A stretch of DNA of 14,057 bases. Source: Chthonomonas sp. UBA2017. GTDB lineage: Bacteria; Armatimonadota; Fimbriimonadia; Fimbriimonadales; Fimbriimonadaceae. A program made the translations under genes and the position numbers. Shown here one piece after another: positions 1 through 7,875 of the stretch; the stretch's first letter is position 1; every line of letters begins with the position of its first letter. The stretch covers positions 1 to 14,057 of the forward strand of contig DDCB01000002.1 of the NCBI GenBank assembly GCA_002335425.1, written 5' to 3'. The notes under the pieces are model-generated. The model worked only from the letters and a program-made list of their open reading frames with translations, was not told where the DNA came from and searched no databases.

Positions 1-614
<614 letters not shown>

Positions 615-695
615 ATAGGATATTCAATGGAATGCCCACTGGGTAAGTCCAAATATCTAGGTCGGTTTCGAAGCATCGCTTCCAGAGCTGTCAGC

Positions 696-730
696 AAACC
701 CTAGGTCGCAAGATCTAGGGTTTTTTTTTA
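696..730 (+). terminator. Intrinsic terminator of the 16S transcript
   Basis: A 12-bp stem (696-707 with 712-723) contains one G-U pair and closes on a GCAA tetraloop. A run of T continues to 729. The stem begins AAACCCTAGG and its other arm ends CTAGGGTTT. It sits about 80 nt after the 16S 3' end, so transcription very likely stops here without reaching any other rRNA gene. Confidence 0.92.
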
Positions 731-756
731 TTTGGCCTCGATTCAAAATCACGAGC

Positions 757-794
757 TTCACACGTTCCGGGCGTAACCTGTTATTCTGAACAGG
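757..794 (+). promoter_or_regulatory. Possible promoter and operator-like dyad upstream of the 825 gene
   Basis: TTCACA at 757-762 resembles a -35 box, and TTATTC/TATTCT at 781-787 is a weak -10, at 18-19 nt spacing. Overlapping the -10 is a perfect inverted repeat, CCTGTT (777-782) and AACAGG (789-794), separated by 6 nt. This is a typical position for a repressor site. Both elements were read by eye. A promoter is expected here because the terminator at 696-730 isolates the downstream gene, but the exact boxes are uncertain. Confidence 0.3.
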
Positions 795-824
795 TCGAGC
801 TAACCCACGACGAGGAACTGCGAT

Positions 825-2045
825 ATGAATCTCCGTCCCAAAGGCCTCAGCCTCCTCTTGCTCTTGCTGGCCCTTCCCTTAGCCATAGCCCAAACACAGC
901 CCCCGCCCGCGCCCGCCACCCTTCGGGTGACGACGGCCCCTGATCCGCGAGCGGAGCTGAAGAAGAAGTGGGAAGAAGTGCTTCGACCCGTGCTCAAGGA
1001 CGTCCCATACGCCATGATCCTCGACCTTCCCGCCGAAGTGCGGCCCGAACTTCCCGTGCTCAAGAGCGCCATCGGCCCGATGGAGAGTTGGCGGCGCTAT
1101 GCGGTATTGAACGAGCGCGACCTCTTGGTGACCAAGAACGGTTTGGCGCTGCACCAGCGCGAACGCAGTCTCCAGGGCACCTTCTGGCAATTGGCACGAG
1201 AATTCGCCAAGATGCCGGTTGGACAGTTGCGGAGCATCGCGATCAATGGGGCGGAGATCACCGAGCTCCCAGGACCCATTCAGAGAATTTTTGTGGAGAA
1301 CTGGGGGCTCTATCCTGGAATTTCCGAGCGCTACTTGCGGGGCGATCCGGTGTTTATTCGGCTGATCGAAATGCCCAGTTCGAACGTGGTCAATGGCGAA
1401 CGTGGCCCCATGATCGGAGATTTTCGGGGCAAGATCCCTGCGGCTGAGGGCTATGTTCCAAGGCCCGTGCCACAAAAGGCGACTCCGATCGCGACCCAAG
1501 AAGGGTTCTTTCTGGGGGATGGCCGAGCGGTCACGGTCGGAGAACTCGCTTTTCGGATTCGGCGCGAGCTCGGCGCAAGGCTCCACTACGATTCGCGATT
1601 CAGAGATTGCCTGCTCTATGTCCAAGGCTATCTTCCCAAGGATCAAGTCATCCAGGTGATGAAGAAACTTCTTGAGGCCCAGCCTGTGATCGTTGAAGAA
1701 AACCAGCCGCTGACGCTCGCCGAGTTCGAGGGCATCCTCAAGGCCATCGAAGGAACGACCGACCTGAAGGATTGGCGAGGCCACAACTTGACGTCCTGGG
1801 ATGAAGTCAAGTCGAGCCGTGAGTACACGCTCGAAGAGATGTTTGAGCTGGTCCCGACTTACAAGACCTTTGTCAATCAGCCCATCATCGGGGGTGAGAA
1901 GCCGAAGCCAGATTGGAAGTTCACGCTGGAGTTGAGCCTCGCCTTTCGGATTAAGACAGAGCCCATTTTTGAGCCGGGCCGACCGTTCATGCAAAGCGAC
2001 GGCCTCTTTGTCGTCCCTCGACCCAAGCCGCCGGCGAAGCCCTGA
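825..2045 (+). CDS. Secreted protein of unknown function (406 aa)
   Basis: I do not recognise the family. The start is well supported: GAGGA at 812-816 lies 8 nt before the ATG, and the N-terminus is a clear signal peptide with a basic start, a leucine-rich core (residues 8-19) and a likely cut after A22 (AIA/QT). It is followed by a Pro/Ala-rich linker (about 23-33). The remaining roughly 370 residues are soluble and mixed in composition, with no other membrane segment and a proline-rich C-terminus (PRPKPPAKP). The protein should be exported, possibly periplasmic. It stands alone between the 16S terminator and a convergent gene whose stop is 14 nt away. A long ORF runs antisense to it but lacks these start signals. 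Confidence 0.85.
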   Translation: MNLRPKGLSLLLLLLALPLAIAQTQPPPAPATLRVTTAPDPRAELKKKWEEVLRPVLKDVPYAMILDLPAEVRPELPVLKSAIGPMESWRRYAVLNERDLLVTKNGLALHQRERSLQGTFWQLAREFAKMPVGQLRSIAINGAEITELPGPIQRIFVENWGLYPGISERYLRGDPVFIRLIEMPSSNVVNGERGPMIGDFRGKIPAAEGYVPRPVPQKATPIATQEGFFLGDGRAVTVGELAFRIRRELGARLHYDSRFRDCLLYVQGYLPKDQVIQVMKKLLEAQPVIVEENQPLTLAEFEGILKAIEGTTDLKDWRGHNLTSWDEVKSSREYTLEEMFELVPTYKTFVNQPIIGGEKPKPDWKFTLELSLAFRIKTEPIFEPGRPFMQSDGLFVVPRPKPPAKP

Positions 2046-2059
2046 CGACGAGAGTCGAG

Positions 2060-2497
2060 TCAAAAAATCTCGGCAAGATGGGTGGCGTCGGGGGCGCGTC
2101 GGAGCATCTCGTTGAGGAATTCAAGTCGGTTCTGGGGAGAAACGTGGACCTTGACGCCATTGATCATGGTGAGCTCGATCCGGTCTCGCGAAAGCGCCAT
2201 CGCTGGCGACCGAGACGTCGTAAACGCGAGGCTGACAATGTCCTCGTAGCGATACCGGTCGGAAAAGAAGAGTCCGCGTCGCAGGTGGATTTGGTCTTCG
2301 GTGAGCGTGTAACGACACGGAAAAGTGAGCGCCCAAAGACTGGCGGGCAAGAACAAGGCCCCCAGAACATATCCCGACCCGGTCAAAAAGGTCTCAATGC
2401 AGATCAGCCCGACCAAGAAGACCGTGTTGAAGATCAAGAAGACAAGAAAACCTCGATCGACTTGGGACGGATATTGGCGAATCGTTGGGTGCGTCAT
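2060..2497 (-). CDS. Small membrane protein with bacterial PH-like (bPH_4/DUF1200-type) domain
   Basis: The 145-residue protein, counted from the ATG at 2497, starts with a short polar segment and then two hydrophobic stretches (about residues 18-55), indicating membrane anchoring. A small domain follows with the pattern PCRYTLTEDQI, YRYEDIV, SPAMALSRDRIEL and VSPQNRLEFL. This motif series is typical of bPH_4 domains that follow a two-helix anchor. The role of such proteins is poorly known. The start has no Shine-Dalgarno of its own, but its ATG overlaps the upstream ORF's TGA (ATGA), which suggests translational coupling. It is a paralogue of the 2909-3331 gene. A start further upstream is possible in frame, but the extra sequence looks non-coding. 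Confidence 0.78.
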   Translation of the reverse strand: MTHPTIRQYPSQVDRGFLVFLIFNTVFLVGLICIETFLTGSGYVLGALFLPASLWALTFPCRYTLTEDQIHLRRGLFFSDRYRYEDIVSLAFTTSRSPAMALSRDRIELTMINGVKVHVSPQNRLEFLNEMLRRAPDATHLAEIF

Positions 2498-2862
2498 GAT
2501 CGAAAGGTCACTTGGAAGTTGATCGCCCCGGCCCCGGCCCAGGTTCGGGCCACCGGGGAGGAGTCCAGGCGCCGCTGGCAATCTTGCCGAGGAGATCCCA
2601 GCTTCGTCTCCCGGGTGATCGGCCAGGCTCGAATGAAGATGCGAATGGAGCTGAGATCGCTGATCAACGAGCCGAAAAGCGCGCCGACAGCCGCAACAAT
2701 CCATTCGCGGCCATTCGCAACGAAGGACCGCCCGAGTCTCGCGCAGATCAAAATCACCTGGAAATTCTGCAAGGTCCGTAATTTGGAAAGATGCGGCCTG
2801 TTCGGAGGGACGTGCTTCTGGGCCGACAAGATGGTTTGGGCAAGAGGGCGATCTCTGGACAT
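2494..2862 (-). CDS. Hypothetical small protein with one membrane segment (122 aa)
   Basis: I do not recognise this protein. It has a basic N-terminal half, one hydrophobic stretch near residues 54-68 (WIVAAVGALFGSLI), and an Arg/Ser-rich C-terminal tail. Support comes from three observations. It lies in the 46-nt-spaced gap between two same-strand bPH-like genes. Its TGA overlaps the next gene's ATG (ATGA), and that gene has no ribosome-binding site of its own. By eye, G/C is enriched at third codon positions. The start at 2862 has only a weak, distant GGAG, so an internal start is possible. Against it, a long ORF is also open on the opposite strand, and the C-terminal composition is not convincing. 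Confidence 0.42.
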   Translation of the reverse strand: MSRDRPLAQTILSAQKHVPPNRPHLSKLRTLQNFQVILICARLGRSFVANGREWIVAAVGALFGSLISDLSSIRIFIRAWPITRETKLGSPRQDCQRRLDSSPVARTWAGAGAINFQVTFRS

Positions 2863-2908
2863 TTCGTTCTCAGTCTCCGACGCGATCCGAACGACATTTT
2901 ATCGCGGG

Positions 2909-3331
2909 TCAGAAGGTTTTGGGGTCCGAGAGGTTCGGGCATCGCGCCGAAAGGGCTTGGATGAAATCGGCTTGGGCCCGGGGCGAAATCAAGAGCGACA
3001 TCCCGTTTTGTTGCTCGATGCTGAGCCGGTCGAGCGACCAGGCGGGAGCCGACCAGACCGCCCGAGTTGGCCGAATCGCGACGATCTCGTGATACGGAAT
3101 TCGATAGCGGATCCACCCGCTCTGAACAACGAGCTCTGAATCCGCGAGCGTGTAGGTGCAAGGCCAAGTGAATGCGGCCAGAACCCCCAGATAGCCCGCC
3201 AGCGCGATCCAAGCGGAATGGACGCCTTCGAGGCTGCTCAATATGCCGGCCAGGGTGGCGATCGCCGCGCCCGTCGCGATGATCGCCGCGAGCCAGAGAT
3301 CGACTTTGGTTCGAAATCGCGTCAGTTCCAC
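2909..3331 (-). CDS. Small membrane protein with bacterial PH-like (bPH_4/DUF1200-type) domain, paralogue
   Basis: The architecture matches the 2060-2497 gene: two hydrophobic helices (about residues 12-54 from the GTG at 3331), then PCTYTLADSEL, YHEIVAI, SAPAWSLDRL and LLISPRAQADFI. Shared positions with the paralogue include (L/F)T(F/W)PCxYTL, Y-x-(D/E)-IV, SPA/SAPA-x-x-L-x-(D)R and SP-x(5)-F. These point to an old tandem duplication. The start is uncertain. The longest frame begins at a TTG (3409) that lies inside the terminator of the upstream gene, so I prefer the GTG at 3331. That start gives 141 aa, begins ELTRFRTKVD, and aligns with the paralogue. No clear ribosome-binding site is visible before either start. 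Confidence 0.72.
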   Translation of the reverse strand: MELTRFRTKVDLWLAAIIATGAAIATLAGILSSLEGVHSAWIALAGYLGVLAAFTWPCTYTLADSELVVQSGWIRYRIPYHEIVAIRPTRAVWSAPAWSLDRLSIEQQNGMSLLISPRAQADFIQALSARCPNLSDPKTF

Positions 3332-3390
3332 ATCAAAAAAGACGTGGCCAGACCTCGGTCGGTTGCCGGTGGTCGAACCCGTCTTCGGAA

Positions 3391-3427
3391 GAAAAAAGCC
3401 CGCTCGCAACCCGGAGGTTGGAGCGGG
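3391..3427 (-). terminator. Intrinsic terminator after the PEP-CTERM gene
   Basis: Read on the - strand, CCCGCTC and CAACC pair with GGTTG and GAGCGGG across a TCCG loop, with one bulged C, and a run of six T follows. The stem is about 12 bp and GC-rich. It lies about 35 nt past the stop of the PEP-CTERM gene, which it must serve, and it separates that gene from the bPH-like genes downstream. Confidence 0.9.
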
Positions 3428-3460
3428 AACTGCATGGGTTGTTTGTGAGTGTGCTGGGGG

Positions 3461-4213
3461 TTAAGCTGCTTTTTTGGCTTTGCGTCGTCGAGCGATGGCG
3501 GCCAGCCCGAGTCCGAGTGCGGCCATGGTGCCGGGCTCGGGGACCGGTTGACCCGGGGTGACTTGGTCTTGGACCCCATTGCCCCGCAGGAGCATGAGGT
3601 TCATTTGGGTGGTCGCTTGGCCGGTGCGAATTTGGGTCAGCCAGTTTTCGGCGAGGTTCGTCACGCCGGCTTGGTTTTGGGCTGGAGTCACCCACAGCTT
3701 CGAGAGCGTGCCTTGGACGAGAGTCGCATCGTTGTCGAAGCAGAGCTCCCATTGGGCCAGTTGGAAGGCTCGCATGGCGTTTTGAGTTGTGATCGCGCCG
3801 TAGAATGATCCCCACAGGGTTTGGAGCCGCTGGGTGCGCAAGGCGTCAAAGAGCACCGGGCCGCTGATGCCGCCATTGATCGTGCTCGATCCGAGCAGGT
3901 TCACGACTTGGGTGTGGGTTTTGGCCTGATTGAAGGGCAAGTTCTCGCCGATTTCGACGCAGAACGACTTGAAAAGGGCCGGGACCGTGTTGTCGACGCC
4001 GGGGCCTGGGGTGTCGGTTCGGGTGCCATTGAATCGGGTGGTACCGTCTTCCCGGGCCCCGTTGTGACCGGGCAGCGCAGTAGTGAATTTGACCGTCGGG
4101 GTGCCGAATTCGCCGGTATAAATGGCGGAGATGCTTTGGGCGGTGGATTGCTGGGCGAGCATTGCGCCTGCCAAGGCCAAGGTGGGGATGAGAATTCGAT
4201 TTCGGGTGTTCAT
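3461..4213 (-). CDS. PEP-CTERM sorting domain protein, secreted (250 aa)
   Basis: The start is the ATG at 4213, preceded by AAGAGGAA at good spacing. A 20-residue longer frame exists but lacks a signal. Residues 1-26 form a signal peptide (basic NTRNR, hydrophobic core, likely cut near TAQ/S). The middle is a secreted domain with two cysteines (C85 in SFCVEIGEN, C158 in WELCFD) and many Thr, Gly and Asn residues. The C-terminus has the full sorting signal: VPEPGTM (224-230), a hydrophobic helix, then ARRRKAKK. Such proteins are handled by exosortase and are usually surface or matrix proteins in biofilm-forming Gram-negative-type bacteria. No exosortase is in this window. The substrate or role of the central domain is unknown to me. 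Confidence 0.9.
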   Translation of the reverse strand: MNTRNRILIPTLALAGAMLAQQSTAQSISAIYTGEFGTPTVKFTTALPGHNGAREDGTTRFNGTRTDTPGPGVDNTVPALFKSFCVEIGENLPFNQAKTHTQVVNLLGSSTINGGISGPVLFDALRTQRLQTLWGSFYGAITTQNAMRAFQLAQWELCFDNDATLVQGTLSKLWVTPAQNQAGVTNLAENWLTQIRTGQATTQMNLMLLRGNGVQDQVTPGQPVPEPGTMAALGLGLAAIARRRKAKKAA

Positions 4214-4354
4214 AGTGGGTTCCTCTTGTTGCCGGGTGGGCTCGAAGGCAAGAGGAAGCAAGATCCCGGCCAAGGCGGGGGCGACGAGCGACGATCTGGT
4301 AATTCAGCGGAGTTGATTTGAACGTCGGCTCGGATGGGAGGGGGACGGCGACGG

Positions 4355-4383
4355 TTGCCCTGGTCTGAATCGCCGGGTATACT
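4355..4383 (+). promoter_or_regulatory. Promoter of tRNA-Ala
   Basis: TTGCCC (4355-4360) and TATACT (4378-4383) are separated by 17 nt, close to the sigma-70 consensus. The predicted transcription start, near 4390, falls just upstream of the mature tRNA 5' end at 4397, as expected for a stable RNA gene. Confidence 0.75.
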
Positions 4384-4396
4384 CGCCCTGTACCGT

Positions 4397-4472
4397 GGGG
4401 GTATAGCTCAGTTGGTAGAGCGCCTGCTTTGCAAGCAGGATGTCAGGGGTTCGAGTCCCCTTGCCTCCACCA
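4397..4472 (+). tRNA. tRNA-Ala (anticodon TGC), CCA encoded
   Basis: The full cloverleaf can be drawn in 76 nt. The acceptor GGGGGTA (4397-4403) pairs with TGCCTCC (4462-4468), then A73 and an encoded CCA end at 4472. The anticodon stem CCTGC/GCAGG closes the loop TTTGCAA with anticodon TGC. The T arm is AGGGG-TTCGAGT-CCCCT. The acceptor contains the G3-U70 pair that marks alanine tRNAs. Its 3' part is repeated at 6384-6422. An ORF antisense to it is a translation artefact. Confidence 0.97.
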
Positions 4473-4473
4473 C
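4435..4473 (+). repeat. attL-like direct repeat in the tRNA-Ala 3' end
   Basis: These 39 nt run from the anticodon-stem 3' strand (GCAGGATGTC) through the T arm and CCA plus one flanking base. They recur in the same orientation at 6384-6422 with a single mismatch (A at 4445, T at 6394). A tRNA 3' end is the usual target of tyrosine-recombinase elements. Confidence 0.75.
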
Positions 4474-4785
4474 GATTTCGCTTTCTCTGGTGCACATCGG
4501 CAGTGGGCCGTTTCGTTGAGTTCTCTGGGGATTCGTAGGGATCGGCGAATTTGGCCATCAGTGGGCTGACGTCTGAAAGACTCCCACAGCGGAAGTCCTC
4601 GATTCGCTCCATACTCACGCGATCATCGTCATTCACGAAGGCGATGCTCGTTTGGCTGGCCACCATCATGACTCTCGACCAGGCGACGAAGTCGCGATCT
4701 GCGGATTGAGGCCACAGGGTGAAACAATGTGGCCTAAAGAGGTCCGGACTTGCTCCTCTGGCGATACATCAGCGACAATAGGGCC
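4473..4785. other. Non-coding stretch between tRNA-Ala and the serine hydrolase gene
   Basis: I see no convincing gene. A - strand frame that runs into the tRNA (ending at 4304) gives the well-known antisense-tRNA artefact peptide and has no good start signal. The region carries a perfect 8-bp inverted repeat, AGGCCACA (4709-4716) and TGTGGCCT (4728-4735), with an 11-nt loop and no T tract. It lies about 50 nt upstream of the next gene, so it could be an operator or leader hairpin. No confident promoter was found. Confidence 0.5.
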
Positions 4786-6240
4786 ATGCGCGGTCTGATT
4801 TTTCAAGCTAATCCCCCCCGTCAGAACCAGCTCGGGCGGCTCGCAGTCCGGCTACGTTGGCTGGTTGTCGTCCTTCTCGCTGTGTCGACGAACTTAGGTT
4901 ATGCCGATTCTGTTGATGATTTTGTTCGCGCCGAAATCAAGCGGCAGCGTATCCCGGGGGCGGCGATCGCGGTGGTCCGGGACGGAAAGATCACAAAGAG
5001 TCGGGGGTATGGAGTGGCCGATCTGGATCATAACGTGTCGGTCACAGCCGACACCGTTTTTGCGCTGGCCAGTATCACGAAACAGTTTACGGCGACACTG
5101 GTCATGAAACTGGTCGAAGAAGGCAAAATTGACCTGGATCGAGACCTCAGCTCCTACCTCGACGATGCACCCGCGACGTGGAAGGGCATCACCATTCGAA
5201 ACTTGTTGAATCACACCGCCGGACTTGCTCCCCTTGGCAAGGACTTTATCGGCCTGGTTCGACTCCCCAACATCTCAACGACCCAGATGTACACGGCGGC
5301 AAAAGCGGACCCATTGAGCGGAAAACCGGGTGAGAAGTGGTCATATAGCGATGTTGGATATTTCTTATTAGGAATGGTCATTGAGCGGGTCAGTGGCCAG
5401 AAATTTAGTGCATTCTTACAAGATCGAATTCTCGTTCCGATTGGAATGAAAACTGCTCGTATGGCCGACTTGAATCGACCTTATCTAAACCTGGCAAAAG
5501 GTTATACGTTAGTCCAGGTTGGAGATCGATGGGAAATCTACAACATTCGGCGCGATGGTCAACGCGAACTGACTTCGCATTATGGGCTTTTTGGCACGGT
5601 AAAGGATCTTGCCCAATGGGATGCCGCACTGACACAAGGTTCGATCCTGCAGAGTTCTAGTTTGGAGCAAATGCTGACCGCGACACGGTTGCAAGACGGT
5701 TCGATCGTCCCATACGGATTTGGTTGGAGTCTGGCGGAGCGCCAAGGGCACGCGTATCATTATCATTCAGGGATTACGGGAACATTCATTTTGCGGGTGC
5801 CGTCGCTCAAGCTTTGTGTCATTGTGTTGACGAACTTGGGTCGTTGGGCGTCGGGGGCGTCTCGAGGTGCTGATACTTCCATGATCGCGCACGGCATCGC
5901 GAGTTTGGTGGAGCCCAAGTTTCGATGGCGGCCCCTAGTTCATCAGGATAATCCGCTGGCCGCAAAGGCCCGGGAGGTATTCGATGCACTGGTGGCCGGA
6001 CGATTGCCAGCGACGCTCTTCACTCGCGAAGCGAGAGAATCCTTAGCGTTGGAGGCGCAAGAGTTTCATTCTTGGTACGCTGATCTAGGCGCGATTCGAC
6101 ATATCGACCTGGTTCATCAGTCCGAAGAGATCGGAGAAATCCTCTCTATTTTCCGATTTGAGTTTGCAAAAGGGGTGAGGATTTTTGCCTTAGCGGTGGA
6201 CCAGGCCGGTTTGGTAACTGGTTTCTTTCCTGATGCATAG
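4786..6240 (+). CDS. Serine hydrolase, class C beta-lactamase / penicillin-binding-protein-like family
   Basis: The gene encodes a probably exported serine hydrolase of the beta-lactamase/D-aminopeptidase superfamily. From the ATG at 4786 (484 aa), residues 22-40 form a signal-like hydrophobic stretch (cut near GYA/DS). The catalytic SxxK is S96-I-T-K99 in ALASITKQFT, the Tyr motif is Y187-S-D in KWSYSDVGY, and the third box is H327-S-G in place of KTG. NHTAGL is at about 142-147. Residues after about 390 form a further C-terminal region, as in many family members. The HxG box and lone context suggest a peptidase or esterase rather than a true antibiotic beta-lactamase. An earlier TTG (4750) is in frame but gives an unnatural N-terminus. 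It is the only gene between the two tRNA-derived repeats. Confidence 0.88.
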   Translation: MRGLIFQANPPRQNQLGRLAVRLRWLVVVLLAVSTNLGYADSVDDFVRAEIKRQRIPGAAIAVVRDGKITKSRGYGVADLDHNVSVTADTVFALASITKQFTATLVMKLVEEGKIDLDRDLSSYLDDAPATWKGITIRNLLNHTAGLAPLGKDFIGLVRLPNISTTQMYTAAKADPLSGKPGEKWSYSDVGYFLLGMVIERVSGQKFSAFLQDRILVPIGMKTARMADLNRPYLNLAKGYTLVQVGDRWEIYNIRRDGQRELTSHYGLFGTVKDLAQWDAALTQGSILQSSSLEQMLTATRLQDGSIVPYGFGWSLAERQGHAYHYHSGITGTFILRVPSLKLCVIVLTNLGRWASGASRGADTSMIAHGIASLVEPKFRWRPLVHQDNPLAAKAREVFDALVAGRLPATLFTREARESLALEAQEFHSWYADLGAIRHIDLVHQSEEIGEILSIFRFEFAKGVRIFALAVDQAGLVTGFFPDA

Positions 6241-6487
6241 CGAGCGCACCGCAAAATCCAGCCAATAGATTTGAATTGGAACAGCACTCGGTCTGAGAGA
6301 TGGAGCCCTTCGGCATGCTAAGTCGTGGCGACTCTTGCCTCGCCCTCGGCCGGGCGCACTGGCGCGGCGCGCCTCCGGGTGGGGCAGGATGTCTGGGGTT
6401 CGAGTCCCCTTGCCTCCACCACTTTTTGACTTCTGGGAGTCTAAGCGGCAGTTGGCCTTGTTCCGAATCTCCAGGGCTTTCTGGGCG
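6241..6487. other. Convergent intergenic region with the tRNA-fragment repeat
   Basis: This lies between the serine hydrolase stop and the stop of the TIR-AAA gene on the other strand. It holds a very GC-rich stretch (about 6340-6385, including GGCGCGCC at 6366-6373) and then the att-like repeat. The right flank of the repeat shares short matches with the tRNA's own right flank (CGGCAGTTGGCC against CGGCAGTGGGCC at similar distance), so homology may extend beyond the 39 nt. No clear terminator was seen. Confidence 0.5.
6384..6422 (+). repeat. attR-like direct repeat: detached 3' fragment of tRNA-Ala
   Basis: The 39 nt match 4435-4473 at 38 positions and include the complete T arm, the 3' acceptor strand and CCA. 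The sequence before it does not form a tRNA 5' half, so this is not a second tRNA gene. The end also resembles a tmRNA tail, but no tmRNA body lies upstream. Confidence 0.75.
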
Positions 6488-7810
6488 TCAGCTCAGGTGT
6501 TGTTGCATGTAGCGGCGATACAGTTCGCACCTGAGTTGGATCGTGCGGTCGCTGATTTGATGGACCACTCCCGCCGCGAGCAGACGATGATAGCCGTCGG
6601 TGTCGCCGAGGGCCGGGCTTTGCAGCGAGGCCCGAAGCGCCTCGACGACCCCTGGGATCTGAGTGACGGAGATGAGGATTCGCTTCAGATGATCGCCAAA
6701 GGCTCCGTCGTCTCGGTCGGCGGTGGCAAGAAGCTCATCAAAAGTCATCGCGCCCCGGGCCACAACGTCGAGAGCGCGGCGCACGAGGAAGGGTTGACCG
6801 CCGATCAAGGCCATCAACGCGCCGATCTGCGCTGCATTCAGAGGCGAATCGTAACGGCGGTTTAACTCGCCGACTGCTGCGGCATCGAAGTCCTGAAGAT
6901 CCAGCTGCCGCCCAACGTTGAACGGAGATTGGTTGAGGTCTTGGATGAACAGGTGCGCCTCGGTTGCGTAGCCGAGCACGACCGTGAACCGGGACCAAGG
7001 GCCATCCGGCTCGGTCGCGCGGGAGTTGTGCCAAGAGCGCACCAGCCCAAAGAAATCGGAGGCGAAAGCCGCTCCGAAGAGCTTGTCGGCCTCGTCCATG
7101 AACCAGACCAGCGGCACGTCCGATGATTCGATCAAAGCTCGAATGAAGTTGTCGAGGTTCATGTTCGCGCCGAAGACGTCGATCCACTCCTCTTCGAAGT
7201 CGTACTCGAACTGGAGCGACTTGGCCAGCATCCGGGCCAGCAGCATGTAGAAGCGTTCGTCGGAGGCCAGCGGCGTCGAAGACAGCTTCTGGAAATCGGT
7301 CATCGCGATGCGCCAGTTTTGGGACCGGGCGAACCGGGCTCCACGGCCAATCAGCGATGTTTTGCCCATCTGTCGTGGACCTTTGACGAGAAGGATGCTC
7401 TCGTTCTTGGCGAGGGCGCCGATAAACTCGGTGTCGGTGGGTCGCTCGACGTAAAAAGGCGAATCGGGCGGAACCGCACCGCCGACCGGCTCCAAGACGA
7501 GGTCTGTGTTGGCAATCGGTGGTTGCTCGATGGTCGCCACGATTGCCGCTAAGATGCGGCTGTCGTCTTCGGGAGTCTTCCAGACCGTAAACTGGAGGGG
7601 ATTCACGATCGACCCCACGGGCCCTTCGAGCGGATGGTCGTCCCCGATTCGGACGGGAAGAATGAAAGGCTTGCCTCGCTTGCGGTGCTCGTCCGCCGCG
7701 ACTTCGAGTTCGTATTCGAGCATCTCCGAGCCGAGGGCGCTATCCGAGACGATGGCAATAATCCAGTCGGAGGCACGAATCTCCTCTTCGATCACCTTCG
7801 CCCATTCCAC
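6488..7810 (-). CDS. TIR-AAA-like (AAA_35-type) NTPase, TIR domain truncated at the 5' end
   Basis: From the GTG at 7810 (440 aa), residues 1-95 are the rear part of a TIR domain. SDWIIAIVSDSA is followed by SEMLEYELEVA, which contains the helix where TIR NADases carry their catalytic Glu. An AAA-like ATPase follows: Walker A GPRQMGKTS (144-152), Walker B VPLVWFMDEADKL (232-244), and GGQPFLV (337-343), as in AAA_35 proteins. The frame is open upstream to 7888 and there encodes more TIR (GLRVFIDRHLKIG), but the first TIR strand and a start codon are missing. A TAG at 7889-7891 blocks it. What precedes is a WD40 piece in another frame. The gene is therefore a 5'-deleted remnant, or is expressed shortened. 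Relatives act as signalling or anti-phage NTPases. Confidence 0.75.
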   Translation of the reverse strand: MEWAKVIEEEIRASDWIIAIVSDSALGSEMLEYELEVAADEHRKRGKPFILPVRIGDDHPLEGPVGSIVNPLQFTVWKTPEDDSRILAAIVATIEQPPIANTDLVLEPVGGAVPPDSPFYVERPTDTEFIGALAKNESILLVKGPRQMGKTSLIGRGARFARSQNWRIAMTDFQKLSSTPLASDERFYMLLARMLAKSLQFEYDFEEEWIDVFGANMNLDNFIRALIESSDVPLVWFMDEADKLFGAAFASDFFGLVRSWHNSRATEPDGPWSRFTVVLGYATEAHLFIQDLNQSPFNVGRQLDLQDFDAAAVGELNRRYDSPLNAAQIGALMALIGGQPFLVRRALDVVARGAMTFDELLATADRDDGAFGDHLKRILISVTQIPGVVEALRASLQSPALGDTDGYHRLLAAGVVHQISDRTIQLRCELYRRYMQQHLS

Positions 7811-7875
7811 TCCGATCTTCAGATGGCGATCGATAAAGACGCGCAGGCCGCGAGCGGTCAGATGCTGTTCGATGG

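Larger units (their letters stand above)
4435..6422 (+). mobile_element. Candidate small integrated element or remnant at tRNA-Ala
   Basis: The segment is bounded by the 39-nt tRNA-derived direct repeats. The left copy restores an intact tRNA, while the right copy has no 5' tRNA half. This is the signature of integration into a tRNA 3' end. The only clear gene inside is the serine hydrolase, and no integrase or other mobility gene is visible. It is therefore a decayed element, a passenger carried by one, or one unit of a larger island continuing to the right. A local duplication of the tRNA end is the alternative. Confidence 0.4.

Noticed and set aside
879..2063. 394-codon ORF on the - strand opposite the secreted-protein gene
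   Set aside because: It is fully antisense to a gene with a good ribosome-binding site and signal peptide. Its translation shows no domain or start signal, and long mirror frames are common in G/C-rich codon use.
2078..3139. 353-codon ORF on the + strand across the bPH-like genes
   Set aside because: It is antisense to two proteins with conserved, mutually similar domains. Its translation is highly charged and low in hydrophobic structure, as expected of a shadow.
4304..4669. 121-codon - strand ORF running through the tRNA
   Set aside because: It contains the familiar antisense-tRNA artefact peptide (KGTRTPDILLAKQALYQLSY) and overlaps a clear tRNA.
6384..6422. Second tRNA gene or tmRNA 3' end
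   Set aside because: There is no tRNA 5' half or anticodon arm upstream, and no tmRNA body. The 38/39 identity to tRNA-Ala fits a detached att copy better.
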